Assembly: GCA_007130155.1 (NCBI GenBank)
Contig: SLTB01000168.1
Span: forward strand, 1-52,349
From: Pseudomonadales bacterium
GTDB taxonomy: Bacteria > Pseudomonadota > Gammaproteobacteria > Pseudomonadales > Azotimanducaceae
Direction: 5' to 3'
DNA: 52,349 bases
Shown: piece after piece, positions 32,402-39,862 of the stretch
How the letters are laid out: each line of letters begins with the position of its first letter
Position numbering within the stretch: the stretch's first letter is position 1
Notes under the pieces: model-generated
Seen by the model: the letters and a program-made list of their open reading frames with translations, nothing else
What the model was told of the DNA's origin: nothing
Databases searched by the model: none
Position numbers and translations under genes: made by a program

Positions 32402-32488
32402 TTTCACGGCAACGTTATCAAATCATTCCGAAGCCTGCAGATGCAGCCATGCGTACGCGACCCGAACGCATGCGATACTCTGGCCATC

Positions 32489-34165
32489 ATGAAGTTGACT
32501 CCTTTCAGTCTGCTGGCTCTGCTTCTTTTTTGCGCCTCTTCGGTGTCGTTGGCTCGATCCAACGAGCAGGTGGTCGTGGCGGCGCATCCTCTTGCGGCGG
32601 AGGTCGGGCTCGATATTCTGAATCGGGGCGGCAACGCGATGGATGCTGCGGTGGCCGTGCAGGCGATGCTGGCGTTCATCGAGCCTCAGGAGAGCGGTAT
32701 TGGTGGCGGTGGCTTTCTGTTGTTCCGTGACGGTGCCACGGGCGCGTTGAGCTTCCACGACGGTCGTGAAACAGCGCCCGCAGCGGCTACGCCGGATCGC
32801 TTCATGATCGCTGGACGTTGGCCGCTGCCGTTTCAGCTTGCAGTGGTCAGCGGTCGCGCGGTCGGCGTCCCTGGGCTCGTGCCCATGCTGCATGCCGCCC
32901 ACGAAGCTCACGGCCACCTGCCATGGAGCGAGTTGTTCGAGGCTGCCATCGACTTGGCAGAAAGGGGGGCGCCACTGCCGGAACGGATGCGGCGCCAGCT
33001 TCTCCGCGATCCATCCTTGCGTCTTTTCAGCGGTACCCGGACCCTGAGTCGTGCCGCGAGGCAGGACGATCCCCAGCTGCTCAATCCGCAGCTGGCCGAC
33101 GTTCTGCGTCGGATTGCTGTTGAGGGACCGACCGCCCTGCAGACAGGCGTGCTGGCGGAGAACTTGGTGGCTGCGTCTGGAAGAGGTGGCTGGTTGCCTG
33201 GTGATCTCACCGCCGAAGATCTCGCCGGCTACCGGCCGAAGCAGCGGGAACCCCTGTGTGGCCACTATCGTCGCTGGACCGTGTGTGGTGCGCCGCCACC
33301 TTCGTCGGGTGGCATCGCGCTGCTGCAGATGCTCGGTATTCTGGCTCATTTCGACCTGCCGGCAATGGCTCCGGATTCGGCTGAGGCGGTGCACCTGATC
33401 GCCGAGGCGAGTCGCCTGGCCTTCGCCGACCGGCAGCGGTATCTCGGTGACCCGGACTTCGTGGCGGTTCCAACTGCCGGGCTCATCGACCCCGACTACC
33501 TGGCCGGCCGTGCCCGCCTGGTCGACCCGACACGTGCCATGGAGTTGCCCGCGCCGGGCGTCCCAGGCGTCACGCCGGCGATCGATGATCCACCAACCCT
33601 GGAGCCGGACGAGGAAGCCGGTACCACCCACTTCTCCATCATCGATGCCGAGGGCAACGCGGTGGCCTTGACGAGCTCCATTGAGGCGCCGTTTGGGTCG
33701 CGGCGTGCTGTGGATGGCTACCTGCTCAACAATCAGCTCAGCGATTTTGATTTTGTGCCGATGCGCGATGGAGTACCGACCGCCAATGCGGTGGCGCCAG
33801 GCAAGCGGCCGCGCAGCTCCATGGCGCCGGTCTTTGTTTTCGATCAGGACGATGAGCTCGTGCTGGTGATCGGTTCCCGTGGTGGCAGTCGCATCATCGG
33901 TTATGTTCTGAAAACCCTGGTGGGCGTCCTCGACTGGGGGTTGCCGCTGGCGGAGGCCGTGGCTCTGCCCAATGTCCTGCATCGGGGCGGGCGGCTGGAA
34001 ATCGAGGCGGGCACGACGCTCGTCGATCGCGTGCCAGAGCTGCAAGCGCTTGGCCACCGGGTCGACCTCCGGGTACTCGAGAGTGGCTTGCACGGCATCG
34101 AGCGGTTTGGCGGAGGTTGGCGTGGCGCAGCGGATCATCGCATGGAGGGCGTTGCCCTGCCTTGA
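32489..34165 (+). CDS. ggt: Gamma-glutamyltransferase
   Basis: A 558-residue periplasmic proenzyme. The signal peptide is SLLALLLFCASSVSLARS. GGNAMDAAVAVQAML and ESGIGGGGFLLF are the conserved N-terminal blocks. The autocatalytic nucleophile is T379 in EEAGTTHFS; cleavage there gives large and small subunits. RPRSSMAPVFVF and GSRGGSRII follow the glutamyl-binding region. It hydrolyses or transfers the gamma-glutamyl group of glutathione. The length is normal. ATG 32489 precedes the signal sequence; a much longer open frame upstream is antisense to the thiolase and has no support. The downstream ATP-grasp gene could act in related peptide chemistry. Confidence 0.93.
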   Translation: MKLTPFSLLALLLFCASSVSLARSNEQVVVAAHPLAAEVGLDILNRGGNAMDAAVAVQAMLAFIEPQESGIGGGGFLLFRDGATGALSFHDGRETAPAAATPDRFMIAGRWPLPFQLAVVSGRAVGVPGLVPMLHAAHEAHGHLPWSELFEAAIDLAERGAPLPERMRRQLLRDPSLRLFSGTRTLSRAARQDDPQLLNPQLADVLRRIAVEGPTALQTGVLAENLVAASGRGGWLPGDLTAEDLAGYRPKQREPLCGHYRRWTVCGAPPPSSGGIALLQMLGILAHFDLPAMAPDSAEAVHLIAEASRLAFADRQRYLGDPDFVAVPTAGLIDPDYLAGRARLVDPTRAMELPAPGVPGVTPAIDDPPTLEPDEEAGTTHFSIIDAEGNAVALTSSIEAPFGSRRAVDGYLLNNQLSDFDFVPMRDGVPTANAVAPGKRPRSSMAPVFVFDQDDELVLVIGSRGGSRIIGYVLKTLVGVLDWGLPLAEAVALPNVLHRGGRLEIEAGTTLVDRVPELQALGHRVDLRVLESGLHGIERFGGGWRGAADHRMEGVALP

Positions 34166-34380
34166 CCAATACGGGCACGCGGGCTTGAAGCACAGGCTGG
34201 GAGGATCCGATCAGGATGCGGGTCGGGCGCATCACGCCTGCCGGCACCCAAGCGCGGGACCAGCCATTCCCGGGGCTCGCCCCTTTCGAACTCGTTGAGA
34301 TTCGCCGGCTGGCGACAACCGCGAGGTGTTTGCGCTGACCGGAACGCCAGGGGGGCTCGTATCTGCTGCGGGAGGTATGC

Positions 34381-34470
34381 ATGACATTGCCGCTTCGCTA
34401 CTGTCGCTGGAGACCAGGGCTGGGTATGTTCGCAGTCCTGACCATTTTCAGACGACGGGCCACTTCATGA
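34381..34470 (+). CDS. Candidate 29-residue coupled mini-ORF
   Basis: GGGAGG at 34370-34375 sits 5 nt before ATG 34381. The frame encodes MTLPLRYCRWRPGLGMFAVL plus nine residues ending RRRATS, then TGA at 34468-34470. This stop overlaps the ATG (34467) of the ATP-grasp gene as ATGA. The good ribosome binding site belongs to this mini-ORF, while the ATP-grasp start has none, so translational coupling is likely. The peptide is basic with a short hydrophobic centre; function is unknown. The alternative is an in-frame longer ATP-grasp start at ATG 34377, but its spacing from GGGAGG is only one base. Confidence 0.45.
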   Translation: MTLPLRYCRWRPGLGMFAVLTIFRRRATS

Positions 34471-35780
34471 AACTTGCGTCCTATGCTCTAAGCCAACCGG
34501 GATCTGTGCAGTTCGCGATCTGCGCCGACGAGTGTCTGTTGCATTTCAAGGAGGACCAGCTCACGCCCAAACAGAGAGCTGACCACGAGTCCAACAAGGA
34601 CCTGATTGCCTTCCTTCAAGTGGCCTCTATCGCCATGTCCAAGCCTGGTGATCGGGTCGCCCTCTACGACCGCTTCGCCGAGGAGCCCTGGAAGTCGGCG
34701 TTACACCGCTATCTGGCGCTGTACGCGAAGCTCGGGCAGACCACCGTCGGCTTCGAGGATCTTCAGTTTCATCCCCGCGACGATTTCTACCGACCGCTGG
34801 TCGATACGCCGCCACCCACTGATCTCGTTAGTGTCTTCCTTCTGAGCGGCACAAATGAACATCTGCGGGCAGATCCCGAAGCCGCCGAAGTCAGCCGGTT
34901 GGTGAACTCGAAGATGAACCTGGCGCGGGACGCCAGGCAGTTCGGGATTCCGGTCCCGGAGTCCCTGGTTCTGGCGCGCAGGGATATTGAGAGCGACGAG
35001 GCGAAAGCTTTTCTTGCCCGCCATGGCCAGCACGTGATGCTCAAGGTAATGGGGCTGTCCGGCTCCCGCAACGTGACAGCGATCCACAGCGTCGAGGAGG
35101 GTGCGGCTTATCTGGCTGAATATCAGCAGGATGTGGACATCCTGCTTCAGCAGCGCCTGCCTGACCGCGCGTTCACCGAGATGACGGTGGACCTTCGCAT
35201 CGACTCCGATCATGTGGAGATCACCAACGTCCGCCAGATCCTTTTTCTCAATGGGCTCTGGATCGGAAACTTCATCAGCGACACTCTCGCACTCACGGCG
35301 GCGCAGCAGTCTGCCTTGCTCAAAGTGGGAGAATACGTCCGCTCGAAGGGTTACGTGGCGCCGGAAGGGCTCAACTGTGGCATCGATTTCTTTATCGGCG
35401 ACGACCCCGCCAAGGATCCGATATTCATCATCGAGATCAACGCCCGCTGGACCGGTGGACTGATGCCGGCGGAGATGGTGCGGCGTCTCGGGGCAGGTTC
35501 GCCAGGTGCTGTAGCCGTGGTGGACACGGTCAGCGTCTCACGCTTCGCAGACTATCTGGCTTTCCTGGAGGGTCACCTCTACGACCGCGAGCGCCCCTTC
35601 TCCATGGCGCCCATGGGCTTCAGCCCTTACGGTCCGGTCGTGGACAGCGACCAGCGGGTCTACGTCTGGCATCTGGTCTTTGGAGACCTGGTCGCCTTCC
35701 GAAAGGCCAAAGATGCTGCCCTGGGGCTGGAGCAGTTGGCGGCGACGGCCAGCGTGGTGCTGCCGAGCTATCTACAATAG
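34467..35780 (+). CDS. ATP-grasp enzyme with pre-ATP-grasp domain
   Basis: A 437-residue protein. Residues 1-140 look like a pre-ATP-grasp domain (MKLASYALSQPG, FAICADECLLHFK). The ATP-grasp fold follows, with SKMNLARDARQFGIPVP, the ATP-binding lysine in HVMLKVMGLSGSRN (about K193) and the metal-binding E323/N325 in IIEINARWTGG. Enzymes of this class join a carboxylate to an amine through an acyl phosphate, making peptides or modified amino acids. Substrates are unknown. The neighbouring ggt suggests gamma-glutamyl or small-peptide chemistry, which is inference. The start is set by overlap with the mini-ORF. A REP-like hairpin follows the stop. Confidence 0.82.
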   Translation: MKLASYALSQPGSVQFAICADECLLHFKEDQLTPKQRADHESNKDLIAFLQVASIAMSKPGDRVALYDRFAEEPWKSALHRYLALYAKLGQTTVGFEDLQFHPRDDFYRPLVDTPPPTDLVSVFLLSGTNEHLRADPEAAEVSRLVNSKMNLARDARQFGIPVPESLVLARRDIESDEAKAFLARHGQHVMLKVMGLSGSRNVTAIHSVEEGAAYLAEYQQDVDILLQQRLPDRAFTEMTVDLRIDSDHVEITNVRQILFLNGLWIGNFISDTLALTAAQQSALLKVGEYVRSKGYVAPEGLNCGIDFFIGDDPAKDPIFIIEINARWTGGLMPAEMVRRLGAGSPGAVAVVDTVSVSRFADYLAFLEGHLYDRERPFSMAPMGFSPYGPVVDSDQRVYVWHLVFGDLVAFRKAKDAALGLEQLAATASVVLPSYLQ

Positions 35781-35787
35781 CGTTCAC

Positions 35788-35835
35788 TGTGGGCGCGGAC
35801 TGGTCCGCGAGAAGCTTCGGAGTTGAAGCTGCTCC
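35788..35835. repeat. REP-like inverted repeat after ATP-grasp gene
   Basis: TGTGGGCGCGGACTGGTCCGCGA parallels Pseudomonas-type REP heads, and gaagctgctccca closes the pair in reverse. It lies 8 bp past the ATP-grasp stop and may serve as terminator. Confidence 0.5.
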
Positions 35836-35838
35836 CAT

Positions 35839-35941
35839 GCGGGAAAGCCAGGGCGCGCAACAACACCCGGGCTCAGCGCAGCGAAGTATTTTGCTGTAAA
35901 CCGGCGTCCGCGGCCGTGAATTGTTGAAATGGGCGGGTTAG
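35839..35941 (+). mobile_element. Half copy of the CTAGCCCGCA element (copy e)
   Basis: About 100 bp matching the right half of the complete elements: gccagggcgcgcaaca, then ggcgtccgcggccgtgaat and a diverged terminus ttgttgaaatgggcgggttag. The left half is missing, so it is a decayed copy. Confidence 0.5.
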
Positions 35942-36016
35942 CGCCTCGTCCAGAAAACCGTTTCTCAAGCGCGTCGCCAGGACCAGGACGGCGCGCGAGC
36001 AGAGGGGCCCCCGCAA

Positions 36017-36568
36017 TCAAAGTTTGTAGTAATCGGGAAGATCTTCTTGGCTGATCCTTTCAGCCCGCAGGAAAGGGTCGTGTCCGAAGTAAATGTCTTC
36101 GCCGATGAGTTTGCCCTCGGCATCTGCTGGCCAGACCGTCACCAATTGTGCGGTAGTCAGAACGAGATCGGTTGCAGACAGCAGCTGGCCATCGAGGTCC
36201 TTCCTGCCCATGGCCAGGAGCGTTTCGCCCTTGTGGACGATCTTGACCTGGCCTTCTGTGATGACGGCATCGTCATCGACGACGATGCGCTCCACGACCA
36301 CTTCGAACTGCTGTCCGCCCCGCGACATCATGTCCTGATAGAAGCTGCGGACGGCATCAAAGCCCTCGATGACTGCGGGCTCGCCACCCCAAAAATGATA
36401 GATCGGCGAAGCTGTCAGGGTGTCCATCAGGGCATCGAGCTGGCCGGTAATCTCGTATTCCATGTGGTTGCGCACTTCGGTCAGCAACTGCTTGCGGCGG
36501 GGGTTCGTTTCCGCCTCTGCCCGCTTTTCCAGCGCCAGCCAGCTCTGGTGAGGGTTGATCTTGGCCAT
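36017..36568 (-). CDS. NTF2-like (SnoaL-type) protein
   Basis: A 183-residue NTF2-like barrel protein. MAKINPHQSWLALEKRAEAE, then ITGQLDALMDTLTASPIYHFWGG and EGFDAVRSFYQDMM, follow the alpha1-beta layout of SnoaL-like proteins related to scytalone dehydratase. A hydrophobic cavity and possible polar catalytic residues are expected, but no mechanism can be assigned. It is unrelated in sequence to the NTF2-like protein at 10104. A long hairpin (36603-36647) lies in its upstream region. Confidence 0.85.
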   Translation of the reverse strand: MAKINPHQSWLALEKRAEAETNPRRKQLLTEVRNHMEYEITGQLDALMDTLTASPIYHFWGGEPAVIEGFDAVRSFYQDMMSRGGQQFEVVVERIVVDDDAVITEGQVKIVHKGETLLAMGRKDLDGQLLSATDLVLTTAQLVTVWPADAEGKLIGEDIYFGHDPFLRAERISQEDLPDYYKL

Positions 36569-36602
36569 GGTTTTGCGTCCTTCACTGCGAGAGTTGGGGA
36601 GA

Positions 36603-36647
36603 CTCTGAACAGGGTTCGCCGCCGAGCGGGGCTAACCCGGTTCAGAG
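36603..36647. repeat. Long hairpin with CTCTGAAC arms
   Basis: CTCTGAACAGGGTT (36603-36616) pairs with AACCCGGTTCAGAG (36634-36647), one mismatch in 14. It lies 35 bp upstream of the NTF2-like start, on the 5' side of the leftward gene. The right arm motif AACCC-N2-TCAGAGCCT recurs near 699-713 and 10053-10067, so it belongs to a dispersed family. Confidence 0.5.
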
Positions 36648-36756
36648 CCTGCTCAATCAACTTTAAGGGAGCGGATCATACAATGGCCATCGGTCAAGGA
36701 TCAGCCAGTGCCCCGCCTTGGCCCGCCTCTGTGTCAGTGGCCGGTGCAATCTGGAC

Positions 36757-37008
36757 CTGGTCCGCAAATCTCACCGATTCACGGCTGCGGACGCGAAGCT
36801 ACCGGCAAATCCTGCGTTGCGCTCTGGCGCTCTGTTTGGGTGCTGTTGCGCGCCTTCCCTGGCGCGCACCGTGCGGGCGCACTGCGTGCGACCCGATTCG
36901 CTCCCGACGTACTGTCAAGGACGCCTGCGCGCCCAAACTGTCGCGCGCCTTGTCTTTATCGGCATCTCCACGACCTCGCTTCGCGCATCGGTGAGACATG
37001 CGGGCTAG
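36757..37008 (-). mobile_element. Non-autonomous terminal-inverted-repeat element, copy f (252 bp)
   Basis: Read on the minus strand it starts CTAGCCCGCATG at 37008, ends near 36757 with a diverged TGCGGACCAG, and shares its internal blocks in order with copy b at 13563-13796. The longer middle holds an extra ccagggaaggcgcgcaacagc segment that also appears in half copy e. No coding capacity. Codon-like open frames inside it are not genes. Confidence 0.65.
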
Positions 37009-37080
37009 GAGATGGTCTACCGGGGGTGCTGTGCTCAGCACTGCCGGTGGCGGTCACAGAAGAAGGATGCGGGGTTTAAG

Positions 37081-37108
37081 GCAACGCCCCGTATCAACGG
37101 GGCGTTGC
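37081..37108 (-). terminator. Terminator hairpin of the outer-membrane protein gene
   Basis: GCAACGCCCCGT, ATCA and ACGGGGCGTTGC form a perfect 12-bp stem with a 4-nt loop, 8 bp past the stop at 37117. The following minus-strand sequence is CTTAAACC, a weak T-tract. Confidence 0.75.
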
Positions 37109-37116
37109 GGAGGTCA

Positions 37117-37659
37117 TCAGCGCAGGTGCTGCATATAGGTGAAGCTGATGCCGTTGGCGTTGACGTTGCTGTCGTCGAACAGTCGGGTCCATTCGGCCCG
37201 GATCTCGCTCATGGGCGTCACTTTGGCGCGGATGCCCGCTCCGAAAACGGGGTCGTCGATCCAGGTCTTATCAGTGCCTTCGCCGAAGTCCGCCGATAGC
37301 CGATGCCAGCCCCAGCCCACGCGAGCATAGGCGCTGATGTTGTCGGTCAGCGGCAGCGATCCCACGGCGGAGGCGATCCAGCCGTGGCGGATTTTGACGT
37401 TGTCGACACCGACTGCGGGGTTGCTGTCCTTCGATAAGGTCGTCGTGTAACTGCCCTCCACGGACAGGTACTGGCTGAGCTGCCAGCCACCAGTCAGTAC
37501 CGCGGTATCCACCGTGACGTCGAGGACGTCCGCGCTCAGGTTCTGATAGCCGAGTCCGACGTAAGGTCCCTGGTCGCCAGCGTAGCCAGTCTGGGCCATG
37601 GCGCCGGCGGTGAGACTGGACGCGAGGACGAATGCGAGGGCGCTGCGCTTGTGCTTCAT
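37117..37659 (-). CDS. Outer-membrane beta-barrel protein
   Basis: A 180-residue secreted protein. The signal peptide is SALAFVLASSLTAGAMA, cut before QTGYAG. The mature part has alternating strands (PYVGLGYQNLSADV, YLSVEGSYTTTL, ISAYARVGWGWHRLSADF, AGIRAKVTPMSEIRAEWTRLF) and ends ISFTYMQHLR with an aromatic/hydrophobic last strand. This fits an eight-stranded OmpA/OmpW-like barrel. The function is unknown; such barrels often affect adhesion or permeability. GGAGG precedes ATG 37659. A strong terminator follows. Tandem GGAAACA repeats lie 130 bp upstream. Confidence 0.87.
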   Translation of the reverse strand: MKHKRSALAFVLASSLTAGAMAQTGYAGDQGPYVGLGYQNLSADVLDVTVDTAVLTGGWQLSQYLSVEGSYTTTLSKDSNPAVGVDNVKIRHGWIASAVGSLPLTDNISAYARVGWGWHRLSADFGEGTDKTWIDDPVFGAGIRAKVTPMSEIRAEWTRLFDDSNVNANGISFTYMQHLR

Positions 37660-37788
37660 GGTGCCTCCATGGATCTTGTCATTGGAGCGACGATAGGTCG
37701 CCCGGGTGGCTGGGGTGTCTCCGGGAGCCGCCCTGGTCCCTTTTCGGTGCATCATCGGCACCGCGGAGATGTGCCATATGTTTCTCTG

Positions 37789-37810
37789 GGAAACATGTTG
37801 GAAACAAGTT
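37789..37810. promoter_or_regulatory. Tandem 11-bp direct repeat, possible operator
   Basis: GGAAACATGTT is followed immediately by GGAAACAAGTT (10 of 11 identical). An 11-bp period places both on the same DNA face. It lies about 130 bp upstream of the leftward outer-membrane protein gene and could bind a regulator of it. Confidence 0.4.
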
Positions 37811-38100
37811 TTCCGAACTCAGAGAGCCGCCTCACGGGTCGATCCGAAGATAACGGTCCGGCTTCGCCAGCCTGAGTTCAGAGGAATTGACTTCCGCGTC
37901 AGTGATTAGTTCCAACGAAGTTCAAGTGTTTTGGAGCTTGGTGGTTGCGGAGAGCTTCTGGGGGGCACTCCGAATGCGCGCTGAAGCAGAGCAGGTATGT
38001 CTTAATGTTTCTACGATGTTCGGCGAGACTTAAGGAGACTCCGAATGCGATTCGCCCCCCTCTGGCTTTGAGGCGGCGCCTGGATCAAGGCGCGATCGCC

Positions 38101-38141
38101 GCGCTGCGTCGCTTGAAAAGTTAACCAGCCTTCCCTGCGCA
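38101..38141 (+). repeat. Dispersed repeat with AACCAGCCTT core (copy 2)
   Basis: The partner of 9977-10018. Both copies contain gcgt-g-tt-gaaaag-taaccagcctt and end cctg-cgca. Confidence 0.4.
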
Positions 38142-38391
38142 TCGAGTTGAGAACCTACTTTCATACTTGTGCTTGTGCTTGTGTTGGCGTTGAGGCCGTT
38201 CGGCTAAGGCCTGTCTAGCCGGTGTAAACAAAGCCCCGCTGAGTCGGTATGCGATTGACTTGGGGGGGGATTGGAGACGGTACGTAAGGACGGACTCGGC
38301 CGTCCGCTAATGTTCTGGATCGCAAGCCCATAAGGAGAGCCGCCACAGCGGCACTCCCCGGCCAGCGGCGGCCTCGGACTCCCGAGGATCA

Positions 38392-38526
38392 ATGCAGATG
38401 AAGCTATCGAGCCGACCCAGGGGACGCCCGCGGGATCCCGTTGCCCAGGCCGAGCGCGAGGCTACACTGCTTCAGGCCGCAACGAGAGTCCTCGCCGAGC
38501 GCGGTTTCCGGCAGATCGACGTGCAG
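38392..38526 (+). pseudogene. TetR-family regulator, N-terminal fragment only
   Basis: After a GAGGA ribosome binding site the frame reads MQMKLSSRPRGRPRDPVAQ and EATLLQAATRVLAERGF, the classic start of TetR regulators, and reaches QIDVQ. The helix-turn-helix that should follow (IA-AAGV-KGT-Y-HF) is absent. The frame continues to 38955 with unrelated sequence, most of it antisense to the SDR gene. The break is near 38526. The lost regulator may once have repressed the adjacent SDR. Confidence 0.7.
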
Positions 38527-38673
38527 TGGATGGATCCTGTCCATAGAGCGCAGGACTGTCGGAGTCCTGACCCCGTGTCCAGCCCGGACCCCTTCAGGAA
38601 TCCGAAGGTCACAGATGCGTTTGGATATCGCCTTCGCAGGCGGCCCTGGACTGCGGTGGGCCGCCACGCCCAA

Positions 38674-39474
38674 TCAAGGTCCTTCCGCTGCGCCCGGGTG
38701 CAGATGCAGGGCGTCGCCACCCATGGCATCGAAAATGTCCCGGGCGGCCACAGAAGGGTGCTCCCAGGTGTCTGCGGCATCGCGATCGCTCTCCTCAGCC
38801 AGCGGACCGACCGCGTTGCGCAGGATGTTCGTCGCCAAGCCGCCCGGAGATGCAATGAAGATATCGATGCCGTAGGGGGCGAGCTCCTCGGCGGCGGCCT
38901 CGAAAGAGCCCCGGATCGCCTGTTTCGTCGCGGCGTAGTGGCCAAGGCCGTGTGATGCCGGTCGATGAATGATGGCCGAGGCGACGTTGACGATGGCGCC
39001 ACCGCCCGTCGCCTTCATGATCGGGATCACCCGTTGGGCCAGATCCGCGTAGGCCCAGTAGTTGACCTCGAATTGATGCCGGGCCGTCTCGATGTCCATC
39101 TGCTCGAGCGTCGCCGAGTAGAGATAGCCGGCATTGTTGAACAGAACGTCCACGGTACCGAACGCTTCCAGGGCAGCTTCCACGACCTGCGGTCGTCGAT
39201 CCGGGTCGGCGAGGTCCACTTCCACCGCGATGGCCTCACCGCCCTCTGCGAGGACCCGTGCTGCGAGCGCCCTCGAAGGCTCCGGATCGATATCCACGAG
39301 CACCAGCCGCATGTCCTTCTCGGCCGCAAGCAGCGCCAGCTCGTAGCCGAGCCCGCTGGATGAGCCGGTAATGATCGCGACCTTGCCCCGCCAGTCGTCA
39401 TCCGCGAGGGCTGGGATGCCGAACCAGAGTACGAGAAGGGTTGCGGTCGTCCGCAGCAACCTGGTGTTGAACAT
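38674..39474 (-). CDS. SDR oxidoreductase with signal-like N-terminus
   Basis: A 266-residue SDR with TGSSSGLG at residues 36-43, NNAG at 113-116, Ser at about 166 (NVASAI) and Y180-x3-K184. The DIDPEPS segment after strand 2 favours NAD(H). Before the Rossmann fold lies TATLLVLWFGIPALA followed by DDDWRGK, which reads as a Sec signal peptide or a membrane anchor. Export of a NAD-dependent enzyme would be unusual, so membrane anchoring with a cytoplasmic domain is an alternative. ATG 39474 follows GAGGGAGCGGG at good spacing. The end lies next to a broken TetR gene. Confidence 0.85.
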   Translation of the reverse strand: MFNTRLLRTTATLLVLWFGIPALADDDWRGKVAIITGSSSGLGYELALLAAEKDMRLVLVDIDPEPSRALAARVLAEGGEAIAVEVDLADPDRRPQVVEAALEAFGTVDVLFNNAGYLYSATLEQMDIETARHQFEVNYWAYADLAQRVIPIMKATGGGAIVNVASAIIHRPASHGLGHYAATKQAIRGSFEAAAEELAPYGIDIFIASPGGLATNILRNAVGPLAEESDRDAADTWEHPSVAARDIFDAMGGDALHLHPGAAEGP

Positions 39475-39862
39475 GACCCGCTCCCTCATCGGCAAGTGTG
39501 CCTTCATGATACCGGACGTTGTGCGATGCGCTAGCGCGCAGGCGTGCGGGCGGCCAAGCGCTGCGCTTGGCTACGGGTCGCCCGGCTGGAACGACAGTGT
39601 CGCGAGCCGCCCTGAGCGTCCCCGACCGTTTCCGGTACCCTGGACTAACTTGGATGTCCCCGAATGTTCTGGATGTCCATTACTTCGGGATGTCCTTTAT
39701 TTCGGGCAGTGCGCCTGGCAGGTTCGCATACCAAGCCATCCGTTGAGCAAGGGGCTGCAGTACGCCCGGGACAGCGTGGTCGATCGACAGGATCCCCGGA
39801 ACAACTTCGGCGCCCTGACCCTCGAGTGCCGACTCTGACCCATCGCCGTGAGGAGGCTCTCC
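39475..39862. other. Divergent intergenic region with operator-like sites
   Basis: This region separates the leftward SDR and the rightward EEP-family gene. It contains three GGATGTCC-type sites (39651-39696). No gene is recognised. An open frame on the plus strand around 39519-39838 has no family resemblance. Confidence 0.5.
39651..39696. promoter_or_regulatory. Three GGATGTCC sites in a divergent promoter region
   Basis: TGGATGTCCC (39651), TGGATGTCCA (39670) and GGGATGTCCT (39687) are 19 and 17 bp apart. They match the arrays at 10.6 and 21.0 kb. They lie about 180 bp upstream of the SDR start and 170 bp upstream of the EEP-family start. Confidence 0.6.

Larger units (their letters stand above)
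37660..38391. other. Long intergenic region upstream of the outer-membrane protein
   Basis: I find no credible gene in these 732 bp. They contain tandem GGAAACA repeats (37789-37810), a dispersed AACCAGCCTT repeat (38101-38141) and otherwise unremarkable sequence leading to the truncated TetR gene. The 5' region of the leftward barrel gene may include its promoter, but no clear -10/-35 pair was recognised. Confidence 0.45.

Noticed and set aside
32423-34138. A 571-codon minus-strand frame opposite ggt
   Set aside because: Arg/Gln/Thr-rich composition, no motif, and lies entirely inside a confirmed gene.
30896-34165. A 1089-codon open frame on the plus strand spanning thiolase antisense and ggt
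   Set aside because: Its first half is antisense to the thiolase and DUF1269 genes and has no family resemblance; only the part from 32489 is real (ggt). Long open antisense frames are expected at this GC content.
36708-37079. A 123-codon plus-strand frame across element copy f
   Set aside because: It lies mostly in the repeat element and translates its inverted repeats; no ribosome binding site or family resemblance.
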